Source of the DNA: CAZHGD01 sp964531735
GTDB lineage: Bacteria > Armatimonadota > UBA10988
Reading direction: 5' to 3'
NCBI GenBank assembly: GCA_964531735.1
Contig: CAZHGD010000175.1
Coordinates: forward strand, 1 to 15,921
Length of the DNA: 15,921 bases
Each line of letters starts with the position of its first letter. Positions within the stretch are counted from its first letter, which is position 1. The position numbers and the translations under genes are program-made. Positions 1 to 10,640 of the stretch are shown here, piece after piece. The notes beneath the pieces were generated by a model, which searched no databases, was not told the origin of the DNA, and was given only the letters and a program-made list of their open reading frames with translations.

Positions 1-2
1 CG

Positions 3-947
3 GGCTACCTGGTGGCGCTCGGCGTGGCGCGCCTGGCCGCTCTGCCGCTGGGCCGCGTTGCGCGTGCGGGCGAGCTGGTCCTGGCGGCGCTACTCGGGGC
101 GGCGGCGTGCGCGTTGTGCGGGGCCACGCCGCCCCTATGGGTGGTGCTGGTGCTGGGCCTGATGGTGGCGCTGCTGCTCGAGCACCTGCAGCCAGAGGCC
201 GACGCGGCGGCGCCGGCGGCCTGGGCCGCCGCGCTCGGTGATGGGCTGCTCGGCGCGTTGCTGGTCAGCGTCGCCGCCGGCGTGGCGTTCGGTCTGCAAC
301 GCGGTTTCGGACTGGCGCTGGCGGCCCTGGCGGTGGCGCGGCCGGTGGCGGCCGGTCTCGGCCGGCCGCTGACCTACGCCCAGAGCGCGCTGGTAGCGTT
401 GGCGCTGCTGCGGCTGGCTGGTGAGCGTTACGCCGACGCCGGGCGCATCGACCTCTACGTGCAGACCGTGCTGGTCGGTCTGCTGATCGGGCTGCTGGCC
501 CCGCTGGTGGTCGCGGCGGCGGCGGCGCGCTACCAAGCCCTGCCTGAGGAGGCCGTTGGCCGTCCGTGGCGGCGAGGGGAGTTGGCCATAGCGGGTCTGC
601 TGGTGCTGTTGCTCGGGCCGGTGGTGGTGGGCTTGCTGTGGGGTCCGGCGAGCGCCTTGGCGCAGATCGCCGCGGCCGCCCTGGCGATGGTGCTGCTCCT
701 GGCCTGGCGCCCGCTGACCGCTCAACTGGCTGAGCCGGTGCAGCACTGGCTGGCGGCGTTGCCGCTGATCTACGCGACGGCGGCCACGGTGACGGCGGCG
801 GTGGTGCCCTCGACCACCAAGCTGGCGCTCTGGTCGAGGCCGCACAAGACGGCAGTGTTCGTGGTGCTGGCGGTGGTCTTGGTGGCCTATCTGGCGCTGC
901 AGCGGCGGTCGCCGGTGGTGCCCGAGGCGGTCGGAGACTCGCAATGA
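3..947 (+). CDS. Polytopic integral membrane protein of unknown function (5' end cut by window)
   Basis: About 311 residues are visible, nearly all hydrophobic. I count nine to ten likely membrane segments, roughly at residues 19-37, 41-57, 77-95, 98-115, 125-137, 148-172, 188-210, 213-233, 243-265 and 280-298 counted from a GTG at base 12. I do not recognise a family and see no catalytic motif. The reading frame stays open through the first base of the window and no ribosome binding site precedes the GTG at 12. The residues before that GTG (GYL) continue the hydrophobic pattern, so the real start probably lies upstream and this entry is partial. Its TGA stop overlaps the ATG of the alpha-2-macroglobulin gene (ATGA, 944-947), which indicates one operon and translational coupling. 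By context it may work at the envelope with that protein; this is inference. Confidence 0.75.
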   Translation, partial: GYLVALGVARLAALPLGRVARAGELVLAALLGAAACALCGATPPLWVVLVLGLMVALLLEHLQPEADAAAPAAWAAALGDGLLGALLVSVAAGVAFGLQRGFGLALAALAVARPVAAGLGRPLTYAQSALVALALLRLAGERYADAGRIDLYVQTVLVGLLIGLLAPLVVAAAAARYQALPEEAVGRPWRRGELAIAGLLVLLLGPVVVGLLWGPASALAQIAAAALAMVLLLAWRPLTAQLAEPVQHWLAALPLIYATAATVTAAVVPSTTKLALWSRPHKTAVFVVLAVVLVAYLALQRRSPVVPEAVGDSQ

Positions 948-3900
948 GAACCAGGTGCCGGCAGCGCGGTGCGCTGCGTGTGCCTTACGCGGTGGGCGCC
1001 GGTGGCGGGTTGCTGGTGCTGCTGTTGGTGGCGCTCTGGCTACAGCCGCCGCGGGCCTGGCTGTCGGGCACGGTGGCCCGCACCGATGGCAAGCCGCTGC
1101 GGCAGGGCTTCGTGACGGTGCGCGGCCTGGAGGGCCCGGCGCGTGGCCTGGTCTGGCGGCGGCGCGTGGATGAACGCGGCCGATGGTCCAGCGGTGTCCT
1201 GCCCGGCACCCTCGAGGTGAACGCCGAGGTCCGCGTGTCGGGCAACTGGCTGTGTACCGAGCCGCGCGTGGTGCGGCTGCGCGAAGGCGAATCGGCGACC
1301 TGCCCGATCGTGTTCGACCCGAGCCGCTGCAGCGACGCCTCGATGCACTTCCTGATGCCGGAGCGCGTCTTCTGCACCGACGAGAAGCCGACGCTGGGGC
1401 TGGTCGGCGTGCTGCTCAAGGGCGAGCATGCGCAAGTCCTGGTCGACCGGCTCGATCTCGATGGCCTGCTGGCGGCCGGGCGCGCCGAAGCATGGTTCAA
1501 AGCCTGGTCGGGACCGCTGGACGACACCGCACTCAGGCGCCTGGCGCCCTACCTGACGCGGGTGGCCGCCGTCCCCGTGCAGACCACGGCGCGGAAGCGC
1601 GACGGCAGTTCGCAGCAGTACGCCGAGCTCGACCTGCATCGGCCGGGCTGCTACCTGGCGACGGTGATCTCCGGTGGCCTGGCCGCTCGCGCGGCCTTCC
1701 AGATCACCGACCTGGCGTTGGTCGCCAAGGCCGACCATCAGCAAGTCGTGTTCTACACCTGCCGCCTGCGTGACGGCGCGCCCTGGCCGCAGGCCAGACT
1801 GGAGCTGCTGACCGGTCGCGGCCGGCCGGTGGCCACGGTGCGGCCCGGCGGCACCGGCCTGTCGCGCCTGCCGCTGCCGGCCGGCCGGCGCGCCCTGGCG
1901 GCGCTGGCCCGGAGCGGTGAGCATGCCGCGCTGGCCCAGATCACTGTCGACAAGCACACCGGTGAGGAGCGCCGGGTGGTGCATCTCTACACCGACCGGC
2001 CGGTATACCGCCCCGGCCAGACGGCCTACCTGAAGGGCGTGGTGCGCGATCGCACCTTGACCGGCTATGTCACGCCGACGCCCGAAGCGGTGGAGGTGAC
2101 CGTGGCCGACGGGCGCGGCCAGAAGGTGCAGCAGCTCAAGTGCCGCACCAGCGACCAGGGCACCTTCGACTGCACGATCGAGCTACCGGCCGAGGCCTTC
2201 ACCGGTGAGTGGGACATCGAGGCCAAGGTCGGCGAGGGCCGCGGCAGTCTGTCGCTGCCGGTGAAGTCCTACGTCAAGCCGGTCTACCAGGTGAAGGTCC
2301 ACGGTCCGGCGGAGCCGTTGGTGCGCGGATCGGCGGCGAAGTTCGATATCTCGGCCGAGTACTACTTCGGCGCGGCGGTTGGCGGCGCCGAGGTGCGCTA
2401 TGTGGTGCGGCGCCGCGAGACCTGGCAGCGCCCGTGGCTCCAGCAGGCCGGCGCCGACGAGAGCTGGGCTGAACGGCTCTACCGCGGCGCCGAAGGCGAT
2501 CTGGACGAGGAGGACAGCGGCGAGGGCCGTCAGGTGTTGACCGGTGTCGGCCGGCTGGACGCGGCCGGGCGCCTGTCGTTGTCGCTCCCCACCGACCAGC
2601 TCGTCGAGGCGGTCGAGGCCACGATCCGCAGCGACGAAGCCGGCCGGCCGGTGGTGCCGCGCGACAGTGCCGCGCAGGCGCTCTACCTGGAGGTGCACGT
2701 GCTGGACGGCACCGGTCGGAGCGAGGGCGGCGGCGCCTCGGCGACGGTGCTGCCCGCGTCGGTGGCGCTGGACGCCACCTCGCCCGATTACGATGTGCAG
2801 CCGGGCAGCCAGGTGACGACCACCGTGCGGGCGGTGACGCCCCGCGGCCGGCCCGTGCCGCGGCAGGAGCTGACCGTGCAGCTCATCCGCCAGCGCAGTG
2901 TGGAAGACTGCCGCGCGCGGTACCGTGACGATCCGCGGCAGCCCTGGATCCGCCGGCTGGTGCCGCCAGGCGAGTACGCGGGCTGTCCGACCGGCGGGGG
3001 CTGTCCCTACGCCCACGGCTGGCGGGCCCTCAGCGAGACGGTCTGGTCCCGAGCGGTGCGTGCCGATGAGCATGGCCGGGCGGTGGTGCCGGTCAAGGTG
3101 GCGGGCACCGGCGGTTACCAACTGGTGGTGCTCGCCGCCGACGAGACCGGCCGCCGGGCGGTGGCCAGCCACACCTTCTGGGTCGGTTCGAACTGGCACT
3201 CGACGCGGACCGACGTGGCCTTGGAGCTGAAGTTGAAGGCGGGCCGGCCGCGCTACCAACTGAGCGAGAGCGCCGAGGTGCGGGTGCAGGCGAGCGTGCC
3301 CGACCAGGCCGTCTGGGTCACCCACGAGGGCGCGTCGCTGCGCGAACCGCAGGTACTGCGCCTGACCGACGGCACGGCGGTCGCACAAGTCGGCCTCGAC
3401 CTGACCGACCTGCCCAACGCCACCATCGGTGCGGTGGCCGTGCGTGACAAGCAGTTGTTCGACGAGCACACCGACCTGCGTATCGACCTGAAGCCCAAAC
3501 GCCTCGAGGTCGCCGTGACCTGCGACGCCAAGCAGGCGCAGCCGCGGCAGACGGTCAACTACACAGTGACCTGCCGCCGCGATGGACAGCCGGTGGACGC
3601 CGAGGTCAGTCTGGCGGTGGTGGACGAGAGCCTGTTCGCCATCCGCCCGGAGCGCCCGGAAGAGACCGTGCTGGCGTTCTACGGCTGGCACGCCAACAGC
3701 GTGCAGACCTTCTTCAGTTCACCCGACTTCCGTTTCGAGGCGAGCAAGGACAGCGGCGGCGCGACACGGCGCTACTTCCCCGACACCGCGCTCTGGCAGC
3801 CGCGCCTGCGCACCGGGCCCAGCGGGCAGGTGACCGTGCCGTTGACCTTGCCGGACAGCGTCACCACCTGGCGGGCCACGGCCCGGGCCTACAGCGCGGC

Positions 3901-5812
3901 GACCGAGGTCGGCTTCGCCACGACCAAGGTGCGGGTCAGCAAGCCGCTGATGGTTCGCCTGGAGACGCCGCGGTTCCTGACGCAAGGCGACCGTACCGTG
4001 GTGGTGGCCGAGGTCAACAACGAGACCGGCCGGCCACAGGTGGTCGATCTCAACCTGCAGCCGGGCACCTTGGCCCTGCGCGGCGCGGCGGCGACGAGGT
4101 TGCAGGTGCCGGACGGCGGACGCCGCAGTGCCACCTGGTCATTGACCGCGGGCGATGCCGCCGAAGCGAAGCTGACCGCCTCGGCCCAGGCCGGCGACTA
4201 CCAGGACAGCGTGCTGAAGGTGATGCCGATCAAGCCCTACGCGTTCGTGCGCACCGAGACCCGCCGTGGCGCACTGAGCGACGGGCGCGAGGAGACCGTC
4301 GCGTTCCAGTTGCCGCGTGAGGTGGTACTGTCCGCGTCGCAAGTGGAGGTCTCGGTGGCCACGAGTGTCGCCGGCCTGGTGGCCACCGCGGTGGAGGGCC
4401 TGGCCGAGTACCCGTATGGTTGCGTGGAGCAGACCGCCAGTCGCTTCCTGGGTACGCTGGCCCTGCTGCGAGCCTACGAGGCGCTGGGCTGGCGGCTGGA
4501 GGAGCCGGTGAGCCGCCGCAGCGCCGAGCGGCGTGTCCGCGACGGCCTGATGCGGTTGCGCAAACTCCAGCAAGAGGACGGCGGCTGGTCCTGGTTCGAG
4601 GGCGGCACGGTCGACCTGTACATGTCGGCGTACGCGCTCGACGCCATGCTGACCGCGCGCGAGGCCGGGTTCGTGCTGCCGGGCGACCATATCGAGGCCG
4701 GGCTGAAGCAGATCGCCGAGGCGGTCAAGCACCCGCCTGGCGAGACGTCCGACTGGAACGACTACGCCCTGGCCGCCGAGGTGCTGACGCGGGCCAGGCA
4801 GGGCGGGGCGCGCGCGATGGTGGCCAGCTACTGCGAGGGGCGCTCGAAGCCGTCGCTTGAAGCGGCGGCGCGCATGCTGCGGGCCGCCTGGGCCTTGCGC
4901 GACGCCGGTCTGATCAAGTCCGCTGAGGAACTATGGGCCATGCGCCTGAAGCAGGCCGACTGGAAGGCGGCCAGCATCGGCGACGTGGCCTGGGCACTGC
5001 GCGTCGAGGTGGCGCAACACGGTGCCGGCGCGCGCGCCGCCGAACTGGTCGAGTTGCTGCAGGCGCGCTTCGCAGGCCGGCTGTTCGGCTGCACGCGCGA
5101 CACGCGACTGGCGGTCGAGGCGCTCACCGACTACCTAAAGGCCAGTGGCGCCGAGGCGGTCAAGGGGCGGCTGACGCTGGCGGTGAACGGCAAGGCGCCG
5201 CGCGAGTTCGTCTTCGACCAGACCACGGCGCGCGGGCGCGGCTGCCTGCAACGCTTCGAGGCGGGTGATCTGGCGGCGGGCGCCAACCAGGTCACGCTCC
5301 GCTGGCAAGGCAGCGGCCGGCCGCAGTTCCGGTGCAGCATCACCACCGCGGTGGGCGGCGCGAAGTTGTCCAAGTCGGGCGAAGTCGCCGTGGTGACCCG
5401 GAAGTTCACTCGGGCGGTGCGCGGCGACCGGGGCCGCTGGAACTACCTGGAGTTCAGCGGACCGCTGGCCGGTCAGGAACTGGTGCGGGTGACCGTGGAG
5501 GCGCGCACCAACCAGGCGTTGGACCACCTGCTGCTGGTCGATCCGCTGCCGGCCGGCTTCGAGGTGGCCGAGCAGGGCGAAGGGCCGGACGAGTGGTTCG
5601 GCGACGGCGGCCACTACGCCGCGCGTGACGTCAAGGACGACCACGTCGCCTTCTTCTTCGACCGCCTCGGTCCGGGCCGGTCGGCGAAGGTCTCCTACCT
5701 GCTGCGCGCGGTGTTCGCCGGCGAATACCATGCGCTGCCGCCGAAGCTGGAGCCGATGTTCCAGCCCCGCCGCTCGTCGCACGGGCAGGAGGCGGAGTTG
5801 GCGATCCGATGA
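944..5812 (+). CDS. Bacterial alpha-2-macroglobulin family protein with intact thioester motif
   Basis: Predicted 1622-residue periplasm-facing protease trap, similar in length to E. coli YfhM (about 1650). Residues about 14-33 form one hydrophobic anchor with no lipobox cysteine, unlike the YfhM lipoprotein. Residues about 41-110 look like a carboxypeptidase-regulatory-type beta domain. The MG2 signature YTDRPVYRPGQT is at 349-360. The PF00207 region begins near FPDT (945-948), followed by the characteristic PDSVTTW. The thioester-domain motif YGCVEQ places Cys1160 and Gln1163 for an internal thioester, with GGWSWFEGG near 1213. The C-terminal MG domain contains LVDPLPAGFEV near 1531. In the family, a protease cleaves the bait region and is then covalently captured by the thioester. 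The start at 944 is supported by GGAG at 933-936 and the ATGA overlap with the upstream gene. A cysteine-bearing insert (Cys656, 681, 687) is unusual. The family call is firm; the protease-inhibitor role is inferred from homologues. Confidence 0.95.
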   Translation: MRTRCRQRGALRVPYAVGAGGGLLVLLLVALWLQPPRAWLSGTVARTDGKPLRQGFVTVRGLEGPARGLVWRRRVDERGRWSSGVLPGTLEVNAEVRVSGNWLCTEPRVVRLREGESATCPIVFDPSRCSDASMHFLMPERVFCTDEKPTLGLVGVLLKGEHAQVLVDRLDLDGLLAAGRAEAWFKAWSGPLDDTALRRLAPYLTRVAAVPVQTTARKRDGSSQQYAELDLHRPGCYLATVISGGLAARAAFQITDLALVAKADHQQVVFYTCRLRDGAPWPQARLELLTGRGRPVATVRPGGTGLSRLPLPAGRRALAALARSGEHAALAQITVDKHTGEERRVVHLYTDRPVYRPGQTAYLKGVVRDRTLTGYVTPTPEAVEVTVADGRGQKVQQLKCRTSDQGTFDCTIELPAEAFTGEWDIEAKVGEGRGSLSLPVKSYVKPVYQVKVHGPAEPLVRGSAAKFDISAEYYFGAAVGGAEVRYVVRRRETWQRPWLQQAGADESWAERLYRGAEGDLDEEDSGEGRQVLTGVGRLDAAGRLSLSLPTDQLVEAVEATIRSDEAGRPVVPRDSAAQALYLEVHVLDGTGRSEGGGASATVLPASVALDATSPDYDVQPGSQVTTTVRAVTPRGRPVPRQELTVQLIRQRSVEDCRARYRDDPRQPWIRRLVPPGEYAGCPTGGGCPYAHGWRALSETVWSRAVRADEHGRAVVPVKVAGTGGYQLVVLAADETGRRAVASHTFWVGSNWHSTRTDVALELKLKAGRPRYQLSESAEVRVQASVPDQAVWVTHEGASLREPQVLRLTDGTAVAQVGLDLTDLPNATIGAVAVRDKQLFDEHTDLRIDLKPKRLEVAVTCDAKQAQPRQTVNYTVTCRRDGQPVDAEVSLAVVDESLFAIRPERPEETVLAFYGWHANSVQTFFSSPDFRFEASKDSGGATRRYFPDTALWQPRLRTGPSGQVTVPLTLPDSVTTWRATARAYSAATEVGFATTKVRVSKPLMVRLETPRFLTQGDRTVVVAEVNNETGRPQVVDLNLQPGTLALRGAAATRLQVPDGGRRSATWSLTAGDAAEAKLTASAQAGDYQDSVLKVMPIKPYAFVRTETRRGALSDGREETVAFQLPREVVLSASQVEVSVATSVAGLVATAVEGLAEYPYGCVEQTASRFLGTLALLRAYEALGWRLEEPVSRRSAERRVRDGLMRLRKLQQEDGGWSWFEGGTVDLYMSAYALDAMLTAREAGFVLPGDHIEAGLKQIAEAVKHPPGETSDWNDYALAAEVLTRARQGGARAMVASYCEGRSKPSLEAAARMLRAAWALRDAGLIKSAEELWAMRLKQADWKAASIGDVAWALRVEVAQHGAGARAAELVELLQARFAGRLFGCTRDTRLAVEALTDYLKASGAEAVKGRLTLAVNGKAPREFVFDQTTARGRGCLQRFEAGDLAAGANQVTLRWQGSGRPQFRCSITTAVGGAKLSKSGEVAVVTRKFTRAVRGDRGRWNYLEFSGPLAGQELVRVTVEARTNQALDHLLLVDPLPAGFEVAEQGEGPDEWFGDGGHYAARDVKDDHVAFFFDRLGPGRSAKVSYLLRAVFAGEYHALPPKLEPMFQPRRSSHGQEAELAIR

Positions 5813-5819
5813 GCCGACG

Positions 5820-6596
5820 ATGACCACGACGCGGGCATACCTGATCGGCTGGGCATGGTTGGCCGCCGCCGCGTTGGTCCTGGCGGCGACCGCGGCCACG
5901 CGTGAGCAGGAGTTGGCCAACTACGGCACGTCGTTGGCCGACCGGACGCCGAACCAGGCGCACAACGCCCGGTTGGCGGCGCGTGCCATCGACGGGCAGG
6001 TCATCGCGCCGGGCGCCGAGTTCAGCTTCAACCGCACGGTCGGACCGTGGACCCGCGACCGCGGGTACCGCAAGGCGATGGTCAGCTACGGCGGCGAGAT
6101 GGTGCTGGCCTATGGCGGCGGTGTCTGCCAGACCAGCACGACGCTCTACAACGCCGCGCTGCTGGCGGGCCTGACGGTGGTCGAACGGGACCACCATGTC
6201 TGGGTGCCCGGCTACGTCGAGGCCGGCCGTGATGCCGCCGTGGCCCAGGGCGCGGCCGATCTGCGGCTGCTCAACCCGTACCCGGCCCCGCTGCGCCTAC
6301 GTGCCACGGCGGCGGACGGGCGGCTGACTGTGCGGGTGCTGTCAACCTGGCGGCCCGACCGGCGCTACCAGGTGGCTACGACGGTACTGGAGGCCGATCA
6401 GCGGGCTCCGCTGGTGCGGTTCGAGCGCCATCTGCCCGGTGACCAGACACCGCGCGTGCGCTCGGGCCGGCCGGGCGTGCGGGTGCGCGTCGAGCGCTTG
6501 GCCTACCGTTGCGACCAATTGGTGATTCGAGAGTCCATCAGTGAGGACCGGTACCTGCCTTTGGGTCCGGTGACGGCGGTGGGGGCCGGTCCGTAG
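5820..6596 (+). CDS. VanW-family protein, membrane anchored
   Basis: Predicted 258 residues. An N-terminal hydrophobic segment (about residues 6-25) should anchor or export it. The VanW domain (PF04294) follows: a PGAEFSFN stretch at 64-71, then VGPWTRDRGY at 74-83, the family hallmark GGGVCQTSTTLYNAAL at 99-114 with Cys103, and the C-terminal part containing GRDAAV and DLRLLNPYPAP. The biochemical role of the family is unresolved. VanW was named from vancomycin-resistance clusters, but most homologues, this one included, lie outside them, so resistance should not be inferred. The start at 5820 is chosen because it gives the signal segment and lies 7 bases after the macroglobulin stop; a longer in-frame opening inside that gene would lack homology. 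No strong Shine-Dalgarno is visible, which fits coupling to the upstream gene. The context points to an envelope or cell-wall role. Confidence 0.9.
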   Translation: MTTTRAYLIGWAWLAAAALVLAATAATREQELANYGTSLADRTPNQAHNARLAARAIDGQVIAPGAEFSFNRTVGPWTRDRGYRKAMVSYGGEMVLAYGGGVCQTSTTLYNAALLAGLTVVERDHHVWVPGYVEAGRDAAVAQGAADLRLLNPYPAPLRLRATAADGRLTVRVLSTWRPDRRYQVATTVLEADQRAPLVRFERHLPGDQTPRVRSGRPGVRVRVERLAYRCDQLVIRESISEDRYLPLGPVTAVGAGP

Positions 6597-6637
6597 GCAC
6601 TGAATCGGCTCCGGTGGCCGGTTTGTGCCGCCACAGT

Positions 6638-6701
6638 CCTAAACCTCGGGCGCCGCTTGGCGATGACTCCGTAGGTCTCGCCGTGCGGGAGGCGGCCGGC
6701 A
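6638..6701 (+). promoter_or_regulatory. Possible structured 5' leader and ribosome binding site of the histidine kinase gene
   Basis: The 105-bp gap before the kinase can fold into a stem-loop. ACCTCGG (6643-6649) pairs with CCG-T-AGGT (6669-6676) with one bulged T. It encloses a second hairpin, CGCC-GCTT-GGCG (6651-6662). A Shine-Dalgarno GGGAGG lies at 6687-6692, nine bases before the ATG, so the structure ends just upstream of it. I see no convincing -10/-35 pair in the gap and no match to a riboswitch class that I can defend. The pairing is seen; a regulatory role is inference. Confidence 0.25.
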
Positions 6702-9578
<2,877 letters not shown>

Positions 9579-9632
9579 CCCGGGCAGGAAGGCGCCCCAG
9601 CGCAGCCAACTCGCGCGGCGAGGAGTGCGCGC

Positions 9633-10559
9633 ATGGCCACCAAGACCGTCCTTGCCACCGTTTGCCACGTGCCTGCCGGCGGCGTGGACACGCCCGAGAA
9701 CCTGGACCGCCTGACCGCCGACACCGAGTTCTGGGTGCGCCGGGCGACCCGTATGGGTGCGCGCGTGATCTGCTTCACCGAGGTCTACCCGCAACTCCCG
9801 CACGCCGGCGATGCGATGTACCAGAACATCGAGCCGGCCGACGGTGGCTCGCTCCTGCGCGCGATCGACCTGGCCAAGCGGTACGACGTCGACCTCGTCT
9901 GGCCGCGCTTCGAGACCGGCCCGGACGGCCTGCGCAACGCCAGCATCTACATCGACCGGCACGGCGAGGTGCTCGGCCGCTACTACAAGATGTTCCCGAC
10001 CATCGGCGAGATGGAGAAGGGCGTCATCCCGGGCGACGGCGGCGTCTGCGTGGAGACCGAGTACGGCCGCGTCGGCCTGGCCATCTGCTTCGACCTCAAC
10101 TACCACGCGCTCCGCGAGAGCTACCGGCCGATGCGACCGGACGTGGTCTTCTTCTCGTCGATGTACCGCGGCGGCCTGGAGGTTCAGTTCTGGTCGGTCA
10201 ACCTGGGCTGCTGCATGGTCAGCAGCTACGGCGTCGAACTCGGCCGCATCGTCGACCGCTGCGGGCGTATCCTGCAGATGGCCACCTATGAAAAGCTGGC
10301 CGTCGCACCGGTGAACCTCAACTCCATCCAGCTCCACATGGACTACAACTGGGACAAGATGGACGCCATGCTGGAGCGCTACGGCACCGACCTGCACTTC
10401 GACTACTACACGCAGGAGGGCCGCTACGTGATCACCAGCGAGAACAAGCCCATCGGCGAGGTGGTCGAGGAGTTCGGTCTGCTGGACATCCAGGAGTACT
10501 GGCGCCGCGTCCACGCCATGCGGGACCAGATTCTGGCCGAGCGGGCGGCGAAGAAGTAG
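9633..10559 (+). CDS. Carbon-nitrogen hydrolase (nitrilase superfamily amidohydrolase)
   Basis: Predicted 308-residue soluble enzyme that should hydrolyse a non-peptide C-N bond in an amide, nitrile or N-carbamoyl substrate. The superfamily triad is complete: Glu50 in the ICFTE strand, Lys119 in GRYYKMFPT, and the nucleophile Cys152 in VGLAICFDLNY. The usual order and spacing are kept, and an alpha-beta-beta-alpha fold is expected. The last 50 or so residues extend beyond the core and are rich in charged residues (EVVEEFG, EYWRRVHAMRDQ), perhaps for oligomerisation. I cannot assign a substrate from sequence alone. The start is supported by GAGGAG at 9620-9625, seven bases before the ATG. The gene lies 54 bases after the kinase stop with no terminator visible between, so co-transcription is possible, though no functional link is evident. 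It converges on the TIR-NB-ARC gene. Confidence 0.92.
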   Translation: MATKTVLATVCHVPAGGVDTPENLDRLTADTEFWVRRATRMGARVICFTEVYPQLPHAGDAMYQNIEPADGGSLLRAIDLAKRYDVDLVWPRFETGPDGLRNASIYIDRHGEVLGRYYKMFPTIGEMEKGVIPGDGGVCVETEYGRVGLAICFDLNYHALRESYRPMRPDVVFFSSMYRGGLEVQFWSVNLGCCMVSSYGVELGRIVDRCGRILQMATYEKLAVAPVNLNSIQLHMDYNWDKMDAMLERYGTDLHFDYYTQEGRYVITSENKPIGEVVEEFGLLDIQEYWRRVHAMRDQILAERAAKK

Positions 10560-10612
10560 GCGGGGCCGGAGCGTGGCGGCACCGGCAGCGGCACGGGTCG
10601 GGCCGGCTCGCT

Positions 10613-10638
10613 GAGCCGCCCGCGCGACGCGGGCCGGC
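10613..10638. terminator. GC-rich hairpin between convergent genes, possible bidirectional terminator
   Basis: CCCGCG (10619-10624), loop CGA, then CGCGGG (10628-10633) form a perfect 6-bp stem. The stem extends outward by about four more pairs around a one-base bulge (GCCG at 10615-10618 with C-GGC). It lies directly after the stop of the - strand TIR gene and 53 bases after the stop of the + strand hydrolase. No T-tract follows on either strand, so it is not a canonical intrinsic terminator. Position and structure suggest transcript end formation. Confidence 0.4.
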
Positions 10639-10640
10639 GC

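Noticed and set aside
2183..3691. 502-codon - strand frame inside the macroglobulin
   Set aside because: Antisense shadow of a clearly conserved coding region.
5820..6596. Vancomycin resistance gene
   Set aside because: VanW-family proteins are widespread outside van clusters; no vanA/B/H/X/R/S-type genes are present.
6597..6701. Cyclic di-GMP (GEMM) riboswitch upstream of the kinase
   Set aside because: Only short fragments resemble the 3' half; the GGCAAACC and GACGCAAAGCC core elements are absent.
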